35,669 nt of DNA, taken from NCBI RefSeq assembly GCF_017889095.1, contig NZ_JAGHEW010000016.1, forward strand, positions 1-35,669, in the 5' to 3' direction. Position numbers and translations under genes: made by a program. Shown here piece by piece: positions 1 through 9,854 of this stretch. Position 1 is the stretch's first letter, and each line of letters begins with the position of its first letter. Under the pieces are notes generated by a model that ran no database searches, was not told the origin of the DNA, and was given only the letters and a program-made list of their open reading frames with translations. This DNA is from Thomasclavelia sp. (GTDB lineage: Bacteria > Bacillota_I > Bacilli_A > Erysipelotrichales > Coprobacillaceae).

Positions 1-1128
1 ATATTATTTCCAGTTACGATGGAATTTGTTTTTACAAAATTTACGCCGATTATTCCAATTCATCAGGCAATTCCATTAATTTTATTATTTGTGGCAATGC
101 TATCTAGTGAATTTTTATATTTAAATTTTACTGATGAAATAGAATATGGCAGTTTAGATATCATGTTAATTAGTCCAATCGCAAAATCAAAAATATTTTT
201 TCTCAAAAGTTTTTGTCCATTAATGATCACTATTTTTATTGTCTTAATATCAGCGATTGTTCATGATGGTTTTGTTTATGCTTTTAATATCATAAGTATT
301 GAAATTTTCAATTACTCTAATTTATTGATGATGTTAGTTGCTATAATTTTTTCATTGTTTGGAGAATGGCTTTGTTTATTACTAATCAGTGAATATAATA
401 ACAATAATCATACTATTGCTATGATCATTACTTATGTAATTGTAATTGGTTTATTTTATCTTCAAAATCATCTGCATTTATTTTGGTTTACGATGATTGT
501 TTTGGTTAGTATATGTGGATATTATGCAATTATCTTAAAATTTTTAAAATTAAAAGATAAAAATAGTGTGAATAAATTATATTTAAAAAATTGTTTTGCA
601 AATAAGAAAATATCATTTTTTAAAGCTGAGTTTTTAAGAATATTATGTGAACTAAGAAAGATAAGATATTTATATTTAAAAACAGCGATTCTTTTTATAA
701 TGCCAATTTTGTATTTATCAAAATTTCCTAATAATTTATGGGGATTATGGATGGTATTATTTATAATTATTTCTATCTTTATTAATAAAATTGTATTTTC
801 AGCTTACTTTAGTGATATTTCAAATAAAATTTATATTGTTCACTATGTAGCTGATCAAAAAAGCAAACGATATTTTAATGTAAATATACTATTATTAGGT
901 TTAATACTGACAGCAATAATTATTTTAGATTTAAAACTTGGACAATTATTGTTGAGTATTGTTATTACATCTAAACTATATTTTCTACTTGTTGTTAGTG
1001 TTTTGGTGAATTTGTTAATTTGTTTACTGTCATTGAATTTAATTAATAACAGTAAAGATTATAAGATCATAAATTTTATTTACTCAATAATATCATTTTT
1101 GATTCATTACATCATTTTTATATATTAA
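1..1128 (+). CDS. ABC-2-type transporter permease-like integral membrane protein (5' truncated by window edge)
   Basis: Very hydrophobic multi-TM ORF; the frame is open to base 1 upstream of the ATG at 19. 'DEIEYGSLDIMLISPI' resembles ABC-2 permease loops. Confidence 0.55.
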   Translation: MLFPVTMEFVFTKFTPIIPIHQAIPLILLFVAMLSSEFLYLNFTDEIEYGSLDIMLISPIAKSKIFFLKSFCPLMITIFIVLISAIVHDGFVYAFNIISIEIFNYSNLLMMLVAIIFSLFGEWLCLLLISEYNNNNHTIAMIITYVIVIGLFYLQNHLHLFWFTMIVLVSICGYYAIILKFLKLKDKNSVNKLYLKNCFANKKISFFKAEFLRILCELRKIRYLYLKTAILFIMPILYLSKFPNNLWGLWMVLFIIISIFINKIVFSAYFSDISNKIYIVHYVADQKSKRYFNVNILLLGLILTAIIILDLKLGQLLLSIVITSKLYFLLVVSVLVNLLICLLSLNLINNSKDYKIINFIYSIISFLIHYIIFIY

Positions 1129-1537
1129 CTAAAAGTAGTATTTAATAGCTATTAATAATTTCATAATAACGCTTTGTAAAAGAACAGATAACTGTAGTGG
1201 TTATGACTATTCTTTTTGGAAACAGTTGACTATCGGTATTGGTTTACTAATTATCGAAAGTCTTTTTTATTTTGATGATAATGTTTTTTGACATCAATAT
1301 ATATATAGTTTTATTTTAGAATATGATATGATTTGAGTGAATAAATGTAGATAATATATTATTGAAAATTGATACAATTTAAAAGTTATATTTGCCAAAA
1401 TACAACAAATTATATGATTCTATTTATTAGTATAGTCATATACTTGACAAACAGGAGTACTATTTCATAAATGAAAAAGAAAGATGGGATTGATATGTGT
1501 GTATTTAATGAGTTAAGAAAAAAGTATAATTATTTTA

Positions 1538-2065
1538 ATGACATTTTATGATCTGGATAGAATTGAAAACATTGCTATAGAAGTTAGAGAAATGTTTGAT
1601 TTAAAAGAGATTCCAACTCAAATTGCTAATATAATTGATCGAGTAGGAATAAAAATATTCAGCCTTGAAATGCCCGATAATTTATCTGGAAGAATTGGGA
1701 TAAAAAAAGAGTTTGAAGAAATATTTGGTAGTAAAAAGATATTGTAAATCAATTCAAAAGATAATCGGGGACATCAACGTTTTACAATGGCTCATGAATT
1801 AGGACATTATATTTTTGATTATGATGGTTATAATGATTACGCAGATGCTTATAGTTTAGAAGAAGAAAATATAAAAGCACCTGGAGAAAAACGTGTTAAT
1901 AGATTTGCAGCAGCACTATTAATGCCACGAAATAATTTTATTGATAAATATAAGGCGCGTAAAATTTTAGGGATAGATGATATTGAAATTTGTAAATCTT
2001 TGGCAAAAGAATTTGATGTTTCAGAAACTGCTGTTTCCAAAAGAATAGTTGAATTAGATTTATAA
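1538..2065 (+). pseudogene. ImmA/IrrE-family metallopeptidase interrupted by an in-frame TAA at 1745-1747
   Basis: ORFs 1538-1747 and 1787-2065 share a frame. Read through the stop: ...GSKKIL*INSKDNRGHQRFTMAHELGHYIFDY..., with the HELGH zinc motif and C-terminal 'NRFAAALLMPRNNF'. Confidence 0.75.
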
Positions 2066-2070
2066 TAAAT

Positions 2071-2235
2071 ATGTGTAAGAATAATATTGATAGAACCAAT
2101 AATATATTTCAGGATATAATTAAATCTACACAATATCAAAATGATTTTAAAGAAATTAATCCTATAAAATATGATAAGAAGTATCGAAATGTTCGAAATA
2201 ATTTATTTGATATTAATGACATAGATAATTTTTAG
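2071..2235 (+). CDS. Small hypothetical protein (54 aa) downstream of the ImmA-like gene
   Basis: ATG-initiated ORF MCKNNIDRTNNIFQDIIKSTQYQNDFKEINPIKYDKKYRNVRNNLFDINDIDNF*, ending just before a terminator. Confidence 0.4.
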   Translation: MCKNNIDRTNNIFQDIIKSTQYQNDFKEINPIKYDKKYRNVRNNLFDINDIDNF

Positions 2236-2236
2236 T

Positions 2237-2267
2237 GCAAAAGACTATCAGTGTGATAGTCTTTTTG
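2237..2267. terminator. Bidirectional intrinsic terminator
   Basis: GCAAAAGACTATCA-gtg-TGATAGTCTTTTTGC hairpin between convergent genes. Confidence 0.85.
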
Positions 2268-2268
2268 C

Positions 2269-2898
2269 TTAAACAATTTTATAAATGTTTACTGATTTGG
2301 AATATTTTCTACCAATTGGTATTTTAATATTATTAATTGTAAAAAGATAATTACTTTTGATCATTGATATTTTATCAAGATTTACGATGAAAGATTTATG
2401 ACATTGAAGATAACCTTGGCCTAAGATCTTTTTGATCTTTTTTAAAGGACATCTTAATGTATAATCAGCTATCAATGTATGAATCACAAGATAATTTCTA
2501 AATGATTCAATATAAATGATATTTTCTTTTTTGATCAAGTAGGTTATTTTACCGTTTTTAAAATAAATCGTATTTAGATTTTCTAATATCTTAGTTTTAT
2601 TTTCAATGATTATTTGATCTAGTTCTTGATAAAGATCAATGTATTTAACATAGTAATCAATCAAATCATGATAGATTAAATCACTATTAGTTACATTAAT
2701 TAAAATAAATCTTTTAGGGTTAGCTTTAAGTTTTTTGATATTTGAATGATCATCAAAAATGATTAAATCATAGCTTTGCTGCTTATCTAAAGTAGTTGAA
2801 ATACAGATTTGGTGATTTAACTTTTTTTCTAGCTGTTTAAAAAATGATAAATTAACTTCAAGATTTAATAACCATAATATTTTAATCATTGAAATCAC
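2269..2898 (-). CDS. LytTR-domain transcriptional regulator with non-canonical N-terminal region
   Basis: C-terminal 'IIYIESFRNYLVIHT...LRCPLKKIKKIL..GYLQCHKSFIVNLDKI' is a LytTR domain. The N-terminal ~100 aa lack a clear response-regulator receiver signature. Confidence 0.8.
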   Translation of the reverse strand: MISMIKILWLLNLEVNLSFFKQLEKKLNHQICISTTLDKQQSYDLIIFDDHSNIKKLKANPKRFILINVTNSDLIYHDLIDYYVKYIDLYQELDQIIIENKTKILENLNTIYFKNGKITYLIKKENIIYIESFRNYLVIHTLIADYTLRCPLKKIKKILGQGYLQCHKSFIVNLDKISMIKSNYLFTINNIKIPIGRKYSKSVNIYKIV

Positions 2899-3472
2899 CT
2901 GCTTCTAATTTTTTTAAATGATCATATAAAGAAATTTTGTTCTCTTTCAAAGTAGCGATAATTTGATAATTATCAATAATTTTAATTTGTTCTTTTTCTA
3001 GTAAACTAATTCCTTCTAGATATTTATCTTTATTAGCTGGTAATAATGAATCAAAGATTATTTCATCACCAGAATTAAGATGAATCTTAAATAATACTAG
3101 ATAGCCTTCATTGTATAAATATGGTGTAGCTGTTTTTTTGTAGCTAATAGAAATATTAGCTATACTTGAATAATTAATTATTTGCATTCCTTTTTTAAAT
3201 AATAAATAATACCATTTATCAATTATTCCATTTGGTTCAACGATTACAATAGCTTTATCAGTTAAATACCATTTAGGAGTAAAAACTAATGGAACTGAAA
3301 TAAAAATGAAATAAGCTAATCCTAGTAAAATAATAATTATTTCATTAATAAAATTAAAATAAATAAGAAAAAGTTTGATACTAAGTAAATAAAAGCTAAA
3401 GTAAATCATGATCAAGATAATCTTACCAACTATAGAATGATTATCTTTTTTTAATTTATATCGATATTTCAT
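2882..3472 (-). CDS. Small membrane protein with two N-terminal TM segments and a possible PH-like soluble domain; overlaps the LytTR gene by 17 nt
   Basis: Hydrophobic N-terminus followed by a soluble domain 'KWYLTDKAIVIVEPNGIIDKWYYLLFKKGMQIINYSSIANISISYKK'. Its 3' end overlaps the LytTR start. Confidence 0.6.
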   Translation of the reverse strand: MKYRYKLKKDNHSIVGKIILIMIYFSFYLLSIKLFLIYFNFINEIIIILLGLAYFIFISVPLVFTPKWYLTDKAIVIVEPNGIIDKWYYLLFKKGMQIINYSSIANISISYKKTATPYLYNEGYLVLFKIHLNSGDEIIFDSLLPANKDKYLEGISLLEKEQIKIIDNYQIIATLKENKISLYDHLKKLEAGDFND

Positions 3473-3641
3473 TTAAACCACCTTCTTTACCCTTATTATA
3501 TCTTGTATTTAATAATTTAACTATTAGGCTGGGACAAACGACAGTTTTAAGTGACGAAAATGACAAATATTGTCGATTAAAATGTTATAATTTACATAAG
3601 ATATCCACAAGTTGTTTTTATAATATAAATAGAAGGTGATC

Positions 3642-4322
3642 ATGATGTATAAGATCTTGTTGATTGAAGATGATTTTGATATTAAAAATATCATTACGAC
3701 TTATTTTCAAAAAAGAGAAATAACGGTAGTAGCAGCTAGTGATGGTTATCGTGGTTTACAGCTTTTAAATGATGAAATTGATTTAGTATTATTAGATATT
3801 ATGATGCCAGGAATTGATGGTTATGAAGTATGTAAACAAATTAGACAGAACTTACAATGTCCAATTGTTTTTATTAGTGCTTTAAGTGAAGAGGAAAATC
3901 AGTTAAAGGCTTTTGAATATGGCGGTGATGATTATATTACTAAACCATTTATTTTATCGATTTTATACGCTAAATGTTTAGCGATTTGTAAACGACAAAA
4001 TGGTCTTGAAAGGGAAATCAAAGTATTTCATCATTTAAAGATCGATTATTTAAACTATCAGGTTTTTATTGATGATATGCAATTAAAATTAACCCATAAA
4101 GAATATTTGTTGTTGGAGTTTTTAACCAAAAACCCATATCGGGTTTTAGAAAGAGAACAAATATTAAATGCTATTTGGGGTTATGATTATTTTGGCGATA
4201 CTAGAGCAGTAGATACTTATATTAAAAGAATTCGTAAGAAATTAGGTAAGTATAGTTTTTATATTCAAACAGTATTTAAGATTGGTTATTTGTTTAAGGA
4301 TAGTGATGAATGTGAAAAGTAA
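3642..4322 (+). CDS. OmpR/PhoB-family response regulator
   Basis: Receiver 'LLIEDDFDI...DLVLLDIMMPGIDGYEVC...DDYITKPF' and winged-helix C-terminus 'LTHKEYLLLEFLTKNPYRVLEREQIL..IWGYDYFGDTRAVDTYIKRIRKKL'. Confidence 0.93.
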   Translation: MMYKILLIEDDFDIKNIITTYFQKREITVVAASDGYRGLQLLNDEIDLVLLDIMMPGIDGYEVCKQIRQNLQCPIVFISALSEEENQLKAFEYGGDDYITKPFILSILYAKCLAICKRQNGLEREIKVFHHLKIDYLNYQVFIDDMQLKLTHKEYLLLEFLTKNPYRVLEREQILNAIWGYDYFGDTRAVDTYIKRIRKKLGKYSFYIQTVFKIGYLFKDSDECEK

Positions 4323-6018
4323 AATTAGTATCAAGATATTTTTACTATTAATGGTATCTTTTTTAGTTATTTTAGCGGTTTCGACAAAAATAAATCTCCA
4401 AAATCAAATCAATTTACAAAAAAATAATCATTTAAATACTGTGTTTAATCATAATCAATTTGATGAGCTGAAAGAAAAAATTAATTATGATAGTCAACCT
4501 ACCTATCAAGAGGTAATTACGCAAATTGAAAAGCTTGATCAAATTGGTGATAACAACTTTTATCAATGTATCATTGATAAAAATAACCAAATAATAAAAT
4601 GGTATAGTAAAAGCCCATATCAAGATAATTATCTTTGTCTTGATGAAAAATATTATTCTTTAGATAAACTGTCATTAAAACAGAGAACTAGTTTACGTGG
4701 TTATTTAATCAAACAGCAACAAGACATCCAATATTCAATTCCGGGAATGGTTGAAATTGAATATAGTGAAAATGAAAATGAGTTAGTTTATTTAAAATGG
4801 GATGATAATAGTTATGGTAAAAAACAAGGTAATTTAAAAAATGCCAAGATGGTTAGTGATTATTGTATTGATGGTCTAAAAATGATTCAGAGTAATTATG
4901 ATTATAATGTATTTTTAAATGATTTAAATGATGTAAAGACGGTTATTAAAAATATCAACAGTTATGGTCAAGAAATTATGTGGCTCCAGTCAAGTAATGA
5001 GATGGATTATTATATTAGTATGTTACGCTTAACTAATCTAGAAGATCAAGCTCTTTATGCTTTGATGATTTCCGTTGAAAAACAAGATACAATCACTAGT
5101 TATATTACTGACGCTTATTTAGATGATAATTTAGGATTATATTTAGTTGCTTTTATTATTGTTGTTTTTATTTCGATGTTATCAGCATTTTCAATTAGTA
5201 AACCAATTAAAAAAATCGAACAGGCAGCATTAAAAATTAAAGATAATTATTTTGATGTGCCATTAGAGATTAATCGTCATGATGAAATTGGCAGTTTAGC
5301 AAACAGTATTAATGCCATGGCTAAACAGCTTAAAGAAACTGTTGAGCAGTTAAATCAAGAAATTAAACAAGTAAAAAAATTAGAAAATTTACGGACAAAT
5401 TTCATTAATCAGTTTACTCATGAAATGAAAACTCCAATCAGTATTGTAAGTGGATATAGTGAATTAATTAGTGAAACTGAAAATGAACAAGATAAATTAA
5501 AATATCTAAATATCATTAATCGGGAAATTCAAAGAATTAATCAGTTAGTGGAATCGATGTTATCTCTTTCAAGGTTAGAAGCTAAAAAAGTACAACTAAA
5601 TATCCAAACATGGAATTTAGAAGATAGCGTAAGAGAAATTATTGATGAATATGATGTTTTATTTATGAAAAAAGACATTACCGTAAGTCTGGAAATAAAA
5701 GATGTAATGATCAAGGCAGATAAAAAATTAATTGAAACGGTAATTCATAATTTTTTATCTAATGCTTTAAAACATACAGAGGCAAAGGGTAAAATAATTA
5801 TTTATCTTGATCATGGTCTTGCAGTTTATAATAGCGGTTCTTTGATTCCAGAGGAACAAATTAATGATATTTGGTATAGTTTTGTAACTCATGACTATCA
5901 AGGCAGTGGTCTAGGTTTAGCAATTTGCAAGTCGATCTTAGAATTACATCATTTTGATTATGGCGTAAAAAACTGCCAAGATGGGGTTAAGTTTTATTTT
6001 AAGACGAAAAATAAATAA
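4306..6018 (+). CDS. Sensor histidine kinase (HAMP, HisKA, HATPase)
   Basis: TM segments, HAMP-like region 'SISKPIKKIEQAALKI', H-box 'NFINQFTHEMKTPISIVSGYSELI', N-box 'NFLSNALKHT', G-box 'GSGLGLAICKSIL'. Overlaps the response regulator. Confidence 0.92.
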   Translation: MNVKSKISIKIFLLLMVSFLVILAVSTKINLQNQINLQKNNHLNTVFNHNQFDELKEKINYDSQPTYQEVITQIEKLDQIGDNNFYQCIIDKNNQIIKWYSKSPYQDNYLCLDEKYYSLDKLSLKQRTSLRGYLIKQQQDIQYSIPGMVEIEYSENENELVYLKWDDNSYGKKQGNLKNAKMVSDYCIDGLKMIQSNYDYNVFLNDLNDVKTVIKNINSYGQEIMWLQSSNEMDYYISMLRLTNLEDQALYALMISVEKQDTITSYITDAYLDDNLGLYLVAFIIVVFISMLSAFSISKPIKKIEQAALKIKDNYFDVPLEINRHDEIGSLANSINAMAKQLKETVEQLNQEIKQVKKLENLRTNFINQFTHEMKTPISIVSGYSELISETENEQDKLKYLNIINREIQRINQLVESMLSLSRLEAKKVQLNIQTWNLEDSVREIIDEYDVLFMKKDITVSLEIKDVMIKADKKLIETVIHNFLSNALKHTEAKGKIIIYLDHGLAVYNSGSLIPEEQINDIWYSFVTHDYQGSGLGLAICKSILELHHFDYGVKNCQDGVKFYFKTKNK

Positions 6019-6093
6019 AAAAAACTGTACTCCTTTAAAATACTCTAGTAAAATATAAATAAGAGAGATTATATGAAAATGGAGGTAATTTAA

Positions 6094-7562
<1,469 letters not shown>

Positions 7563-7563
<1 letters not shown>

Positions 7564-7590
7564 AACGCAGGTTATTCCTGCGTTTTGCTT
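7563..7590 (+). terminator. Intrinsic terminator
   Basis: AAAACGCAGG-ttatt-CCTGCGTTTTG. Confidence 0.8.
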
Positions 7591-7696
7591 TTGTTATGCT
7601 TTTTAACTATGGTAGAAATAAAAAATAAGTATTAGACAGAATCTAAAAATCGGATTATGATAGTGGTGTCAATAAGGAAAAGAAAGAAGTGATATT

Positions 7697-8572
7697 ATGA
7701 AAATAGAAAATCAAACTTTTGATCAAGAACGCGCTTTATATGGAATTCATGATAGTGAAGTGATAAATTGTACTTTTGCTGGTGAAGCAGATGGTGAATC
7801 ACCATTTAAGGAAACGCATGATATTGTCGTTGATAATTGTTATTTAGAATTAAGATATCCTTTCTGGCATGTAAATCACGCTAGTATCTTAAATGTTGAA
7901 ATGACAGAATTATGTCGTGCTGCTTTATGGTATGATAATGATATTACAATTGAAAATAGTTTATTACATGGAATCAAAGCAGTTAGAGAGTGTCAAAATA
8001 TTACAATTAAAAATTGTGATCTTATTTCACCGGAATTTGGCTGGATGTCTAGTAATTTAAAAATTGAAAATAGTAGTTTAACAGGTGAATATCCGTTTTT
8101 AAATAGCAAACAGATTGAACTTGATCATTTTAAATTAAATGGTAAATATTCATTCCAGTATGTAGAAAATATGGTAATTAAAGATTCATATTTAGATACT
8201 AAAGATGCTTTTTGGCATAGTAAAAATGTAACAGTATATGATAGTGTTTTAAAAGGTGAATATTTAGCCTGGTATAGTGAAAATTTAAAATTAGTGCGTT
8301 GTAAGATCATTGGCACACAGCCATTATGTTATGCTAAAGGATTGGTTTTAGAAGATTGTGAAATGATCGATACTGATTTAAGCTTTGAAAAAAGTGAAGT
8401 TAAGGCTAATATTAAAGGGAATATTGTTAGTGTAAAAAATCCTGATAGTGGTTATATTTATGCTGACAGTATTGGTGAAATTGTATTAGATCAAAAAACT
8501 AAATGCAAAATTCAAACTAATTCATATGTAAATTACAATAATGATTGTAAAAATTGTTGTACTTGTAATTAA
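7697..8572 (+). CDS. DUF3737-family right-handed beta-helix protein
   Basis: 'FDQERALYG..DSEVINCTFAGEADGESPFKE' and repeated 'I.NS.L' / 'F.NS' rungs; Cys-rich tail CKNCCTCN. Confidence 0.8.
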   Translation: MKIENQTFDQERALYGIHDSEVINCTFAGEADGESPFKETHDIVVDNCYLELRYPFWHVNHASILNVEMTELCRAALWYDNDITIENSLLHGIKAVRECQNITIKNCDLISPEFGWMSSNLKIENSSLTGEYPFLNSKQIELDHFKLNGKYSFQYVENMVIKDSYLDTKDAFWHSKNVTVYDSVLKGEYLAWYSENLKLVRCKIIGTQPLCYAKGLVLEDCEMIDTDLSFEKSEVKANIKGNIVSVKNPDSGYIYADSIGEIVLDQKTKCKIQTNSYVNYNNDCKNCCTCN

Positions 8573-8598
8573 GATGGAACGTTGCTCCATCTTTTTTT
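8571..8598 (+). terminator. Intrinsic terminator
   Basis: AAGATGGA-acgttgc-TCCATCTTTTTTT. Confidence 0.85.
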
Positions 8599-8643
8599 GT
8601 AGTAAAATAAATGTTAAAATTAAAGAATAAGCGAGGTGATTTG

Positions 8644-9531
8644 ATGGAAATTAGAGTGTTGAAATATTTTTTAGCGGTAGCTAGAGAAGGGAATATTACT
8701 AAAGCAGCCGAGATTTTACATATTACCCAGCCAACTTTAAGTCGCCAGTTAATGCAGCTTGAAGATGAATTGGGAGCCGCTTTATTTATTCGCGGCAAAC
8801 GAAAAATTGTTTTAACCGATACGGGAATGTTGCTTAGAAGAAGGGCGGAAGAAATTGTATCATTATCGCAAAAAACAGAATTAGAAATCAGTAATCAGGA
8901 AAATCAGGTAGCGGGAGAAATTGTTATTGCCTGTGGTTTAATTGAAGCAGCGATTACCATGGGAAAATATATCAAAAAATTTAAAGAAAATTATCCTGAT
9001 GTGAAATTTACGTTACAAAATGGTAATAGTAGTCATATCATTGAAGCAATTGATAATGGTTTGGTCGATATTGGTTTTGTGATTGAACCGATTGATTTAG
9101 AAAAATTAAATTTTTTAAAAATGAATAAATTGGAAACATGGGGCTTATTAATGAAAAAAGATTCCTTGCTGGCAAGCAAAGAATATATCACTGTCGAAGA
9201 TTTACTAGATATTCCTTTGATTAATACTGCACGGATTGAAACTCAAAATCAGCTAAAAAAATGGATTGGCAGTGATTATGATAAACTGAATTTTGTTGCT
9301 ACTTCGGAATTAACGACTACAGCTTCTATTTTAGTTGATAATGATATTGGTTATGCTCTGGTAATTGAAGGGGCAACTAATATATCAGTTAATCAAAATT
9401 TATGTTTTCGTCCATTTTATCCTAAAATGACAACTACGGCATTAGTTGTTTGGAAAAAATATCAGTCATTAAGTTATGCAGTATCAAAATTTATTGATTT
9501 TGTTGCTCGTGAGATTAAGGAAAAAAGATAA
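8644..9531 (+). CDS. LysR-family transcriptional regulator
   Basis: 'MEIRVLKYFLAVAREGNITKAAEILHITQPTLSRQLMQLEDELGAALFIR' is a canonical LysR HTH. ATG 8644 follows GAGGTGATTTG, so the longer 8611 start is less likely. Confidence 0.93.
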   Translation: MEIRVLKYFLAVAREGNITKAAEILHITQPTLSRQLMQLEDELGAALFIRGKRKIVLTDTGMLLRRRAEEIVSLSQKTELEISNQENQVAGEIVIACGLIEAAITMGKYIKKFKENYPDVKFTLQNGNSSHIIEAIDNGLVDIGFVIEPIDLEKLNFLKMNKLETWGLLMKKDSLLASKEYITVEDLLDIPLINTARIETQNQLKKWIGSDYDKLNFVATSELTTTASILVDNDIGYALVIEGATNISVNQNLCFRPFYPKMTTTALVVWKKYQSLSYAVSKFIDFVAREIKEKR

Positions 9532-9631
9532 ATAGACTTTGAATTTATCCAAATTTTTGACTTATTTTCTTGTGGATTGCAAATTATGATGATAAAAAGG
9601 CAATAATTTTTAAATAATTAATAAAATTTTT

Positions 9632-9660
9632 TTTACTTTTTGAATATTTATGTTAGAATA
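9632..9660 (+). promoter_or_regulatory. Putative extended -10 promoter (TTTACT-16-TAGAAT with TGT)
   Basis: TTTACT ... TGTTAGAAT; predicted start near 9666, at the beginning of a structured stretch. Confidence 0.4.
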
Positions 9661-9773
9661 GTGGACGTGTCCTGCTCTAATTTAAAAATTAAAAGTGGTT
9701 TGACCAAGAGAGTGTTAAGTAGTTTTTTTGGTAATTTATTAATTATAAATCAAAAGATAACTAAGACAGGATT

Positions 9774-9787
9774 TGAAAGCGTTAACA
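9774..9787 (+). promoter_or_regulatory. CcpA cre box upstream of glgB
   Basis: TGAAAGCGTTAACA fits the classical cre consensus TGWNANCGNTNWCA. Confidence 0.75.
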
Positions 9788-9795
9788 TTTTTTTA

Positions 9796-9824
9796 ATGAA
9801 AAGCTAATCTTATTATGATATAAT
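9796..9824 (+). promoter_or_regulatory. Putative sigma-A promoter of glgB-glgP
   Basis: ATGAAA - 17 nt - TATAAT, just downstream of the cre box and upstream of the glgB RBS. Confidence 0.5.
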
Positions 9825-9854
9825 GATTCTATCTTAGATAAGGGGGAGTGACAC

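Noticed and set aside
1849-2139. Minus-strand ORF of 96 aa
   Set aside because: Antisense to the ImmA-like gene, no recognisable domain; by-product of AT-rich sequence.
3528-3537. GGCTGGGACA word resembling intergenic repeats of other Firmicutes
   Set aside because: I see only one copy and no matching inverted copy nearby; not enough to call a repeat element.
4432-4623. Minus-strand ORF of 63 aa
   Set aside because: Antisense to the histidine kinase, low-complexity hydrophobic translation, no RBS evidence.
8517-8798. Minus-strand ORF of 93 aa
   Set aside because: Covers the DUF3737 terminator and the LysR HTH on the opposite strand; spurious.
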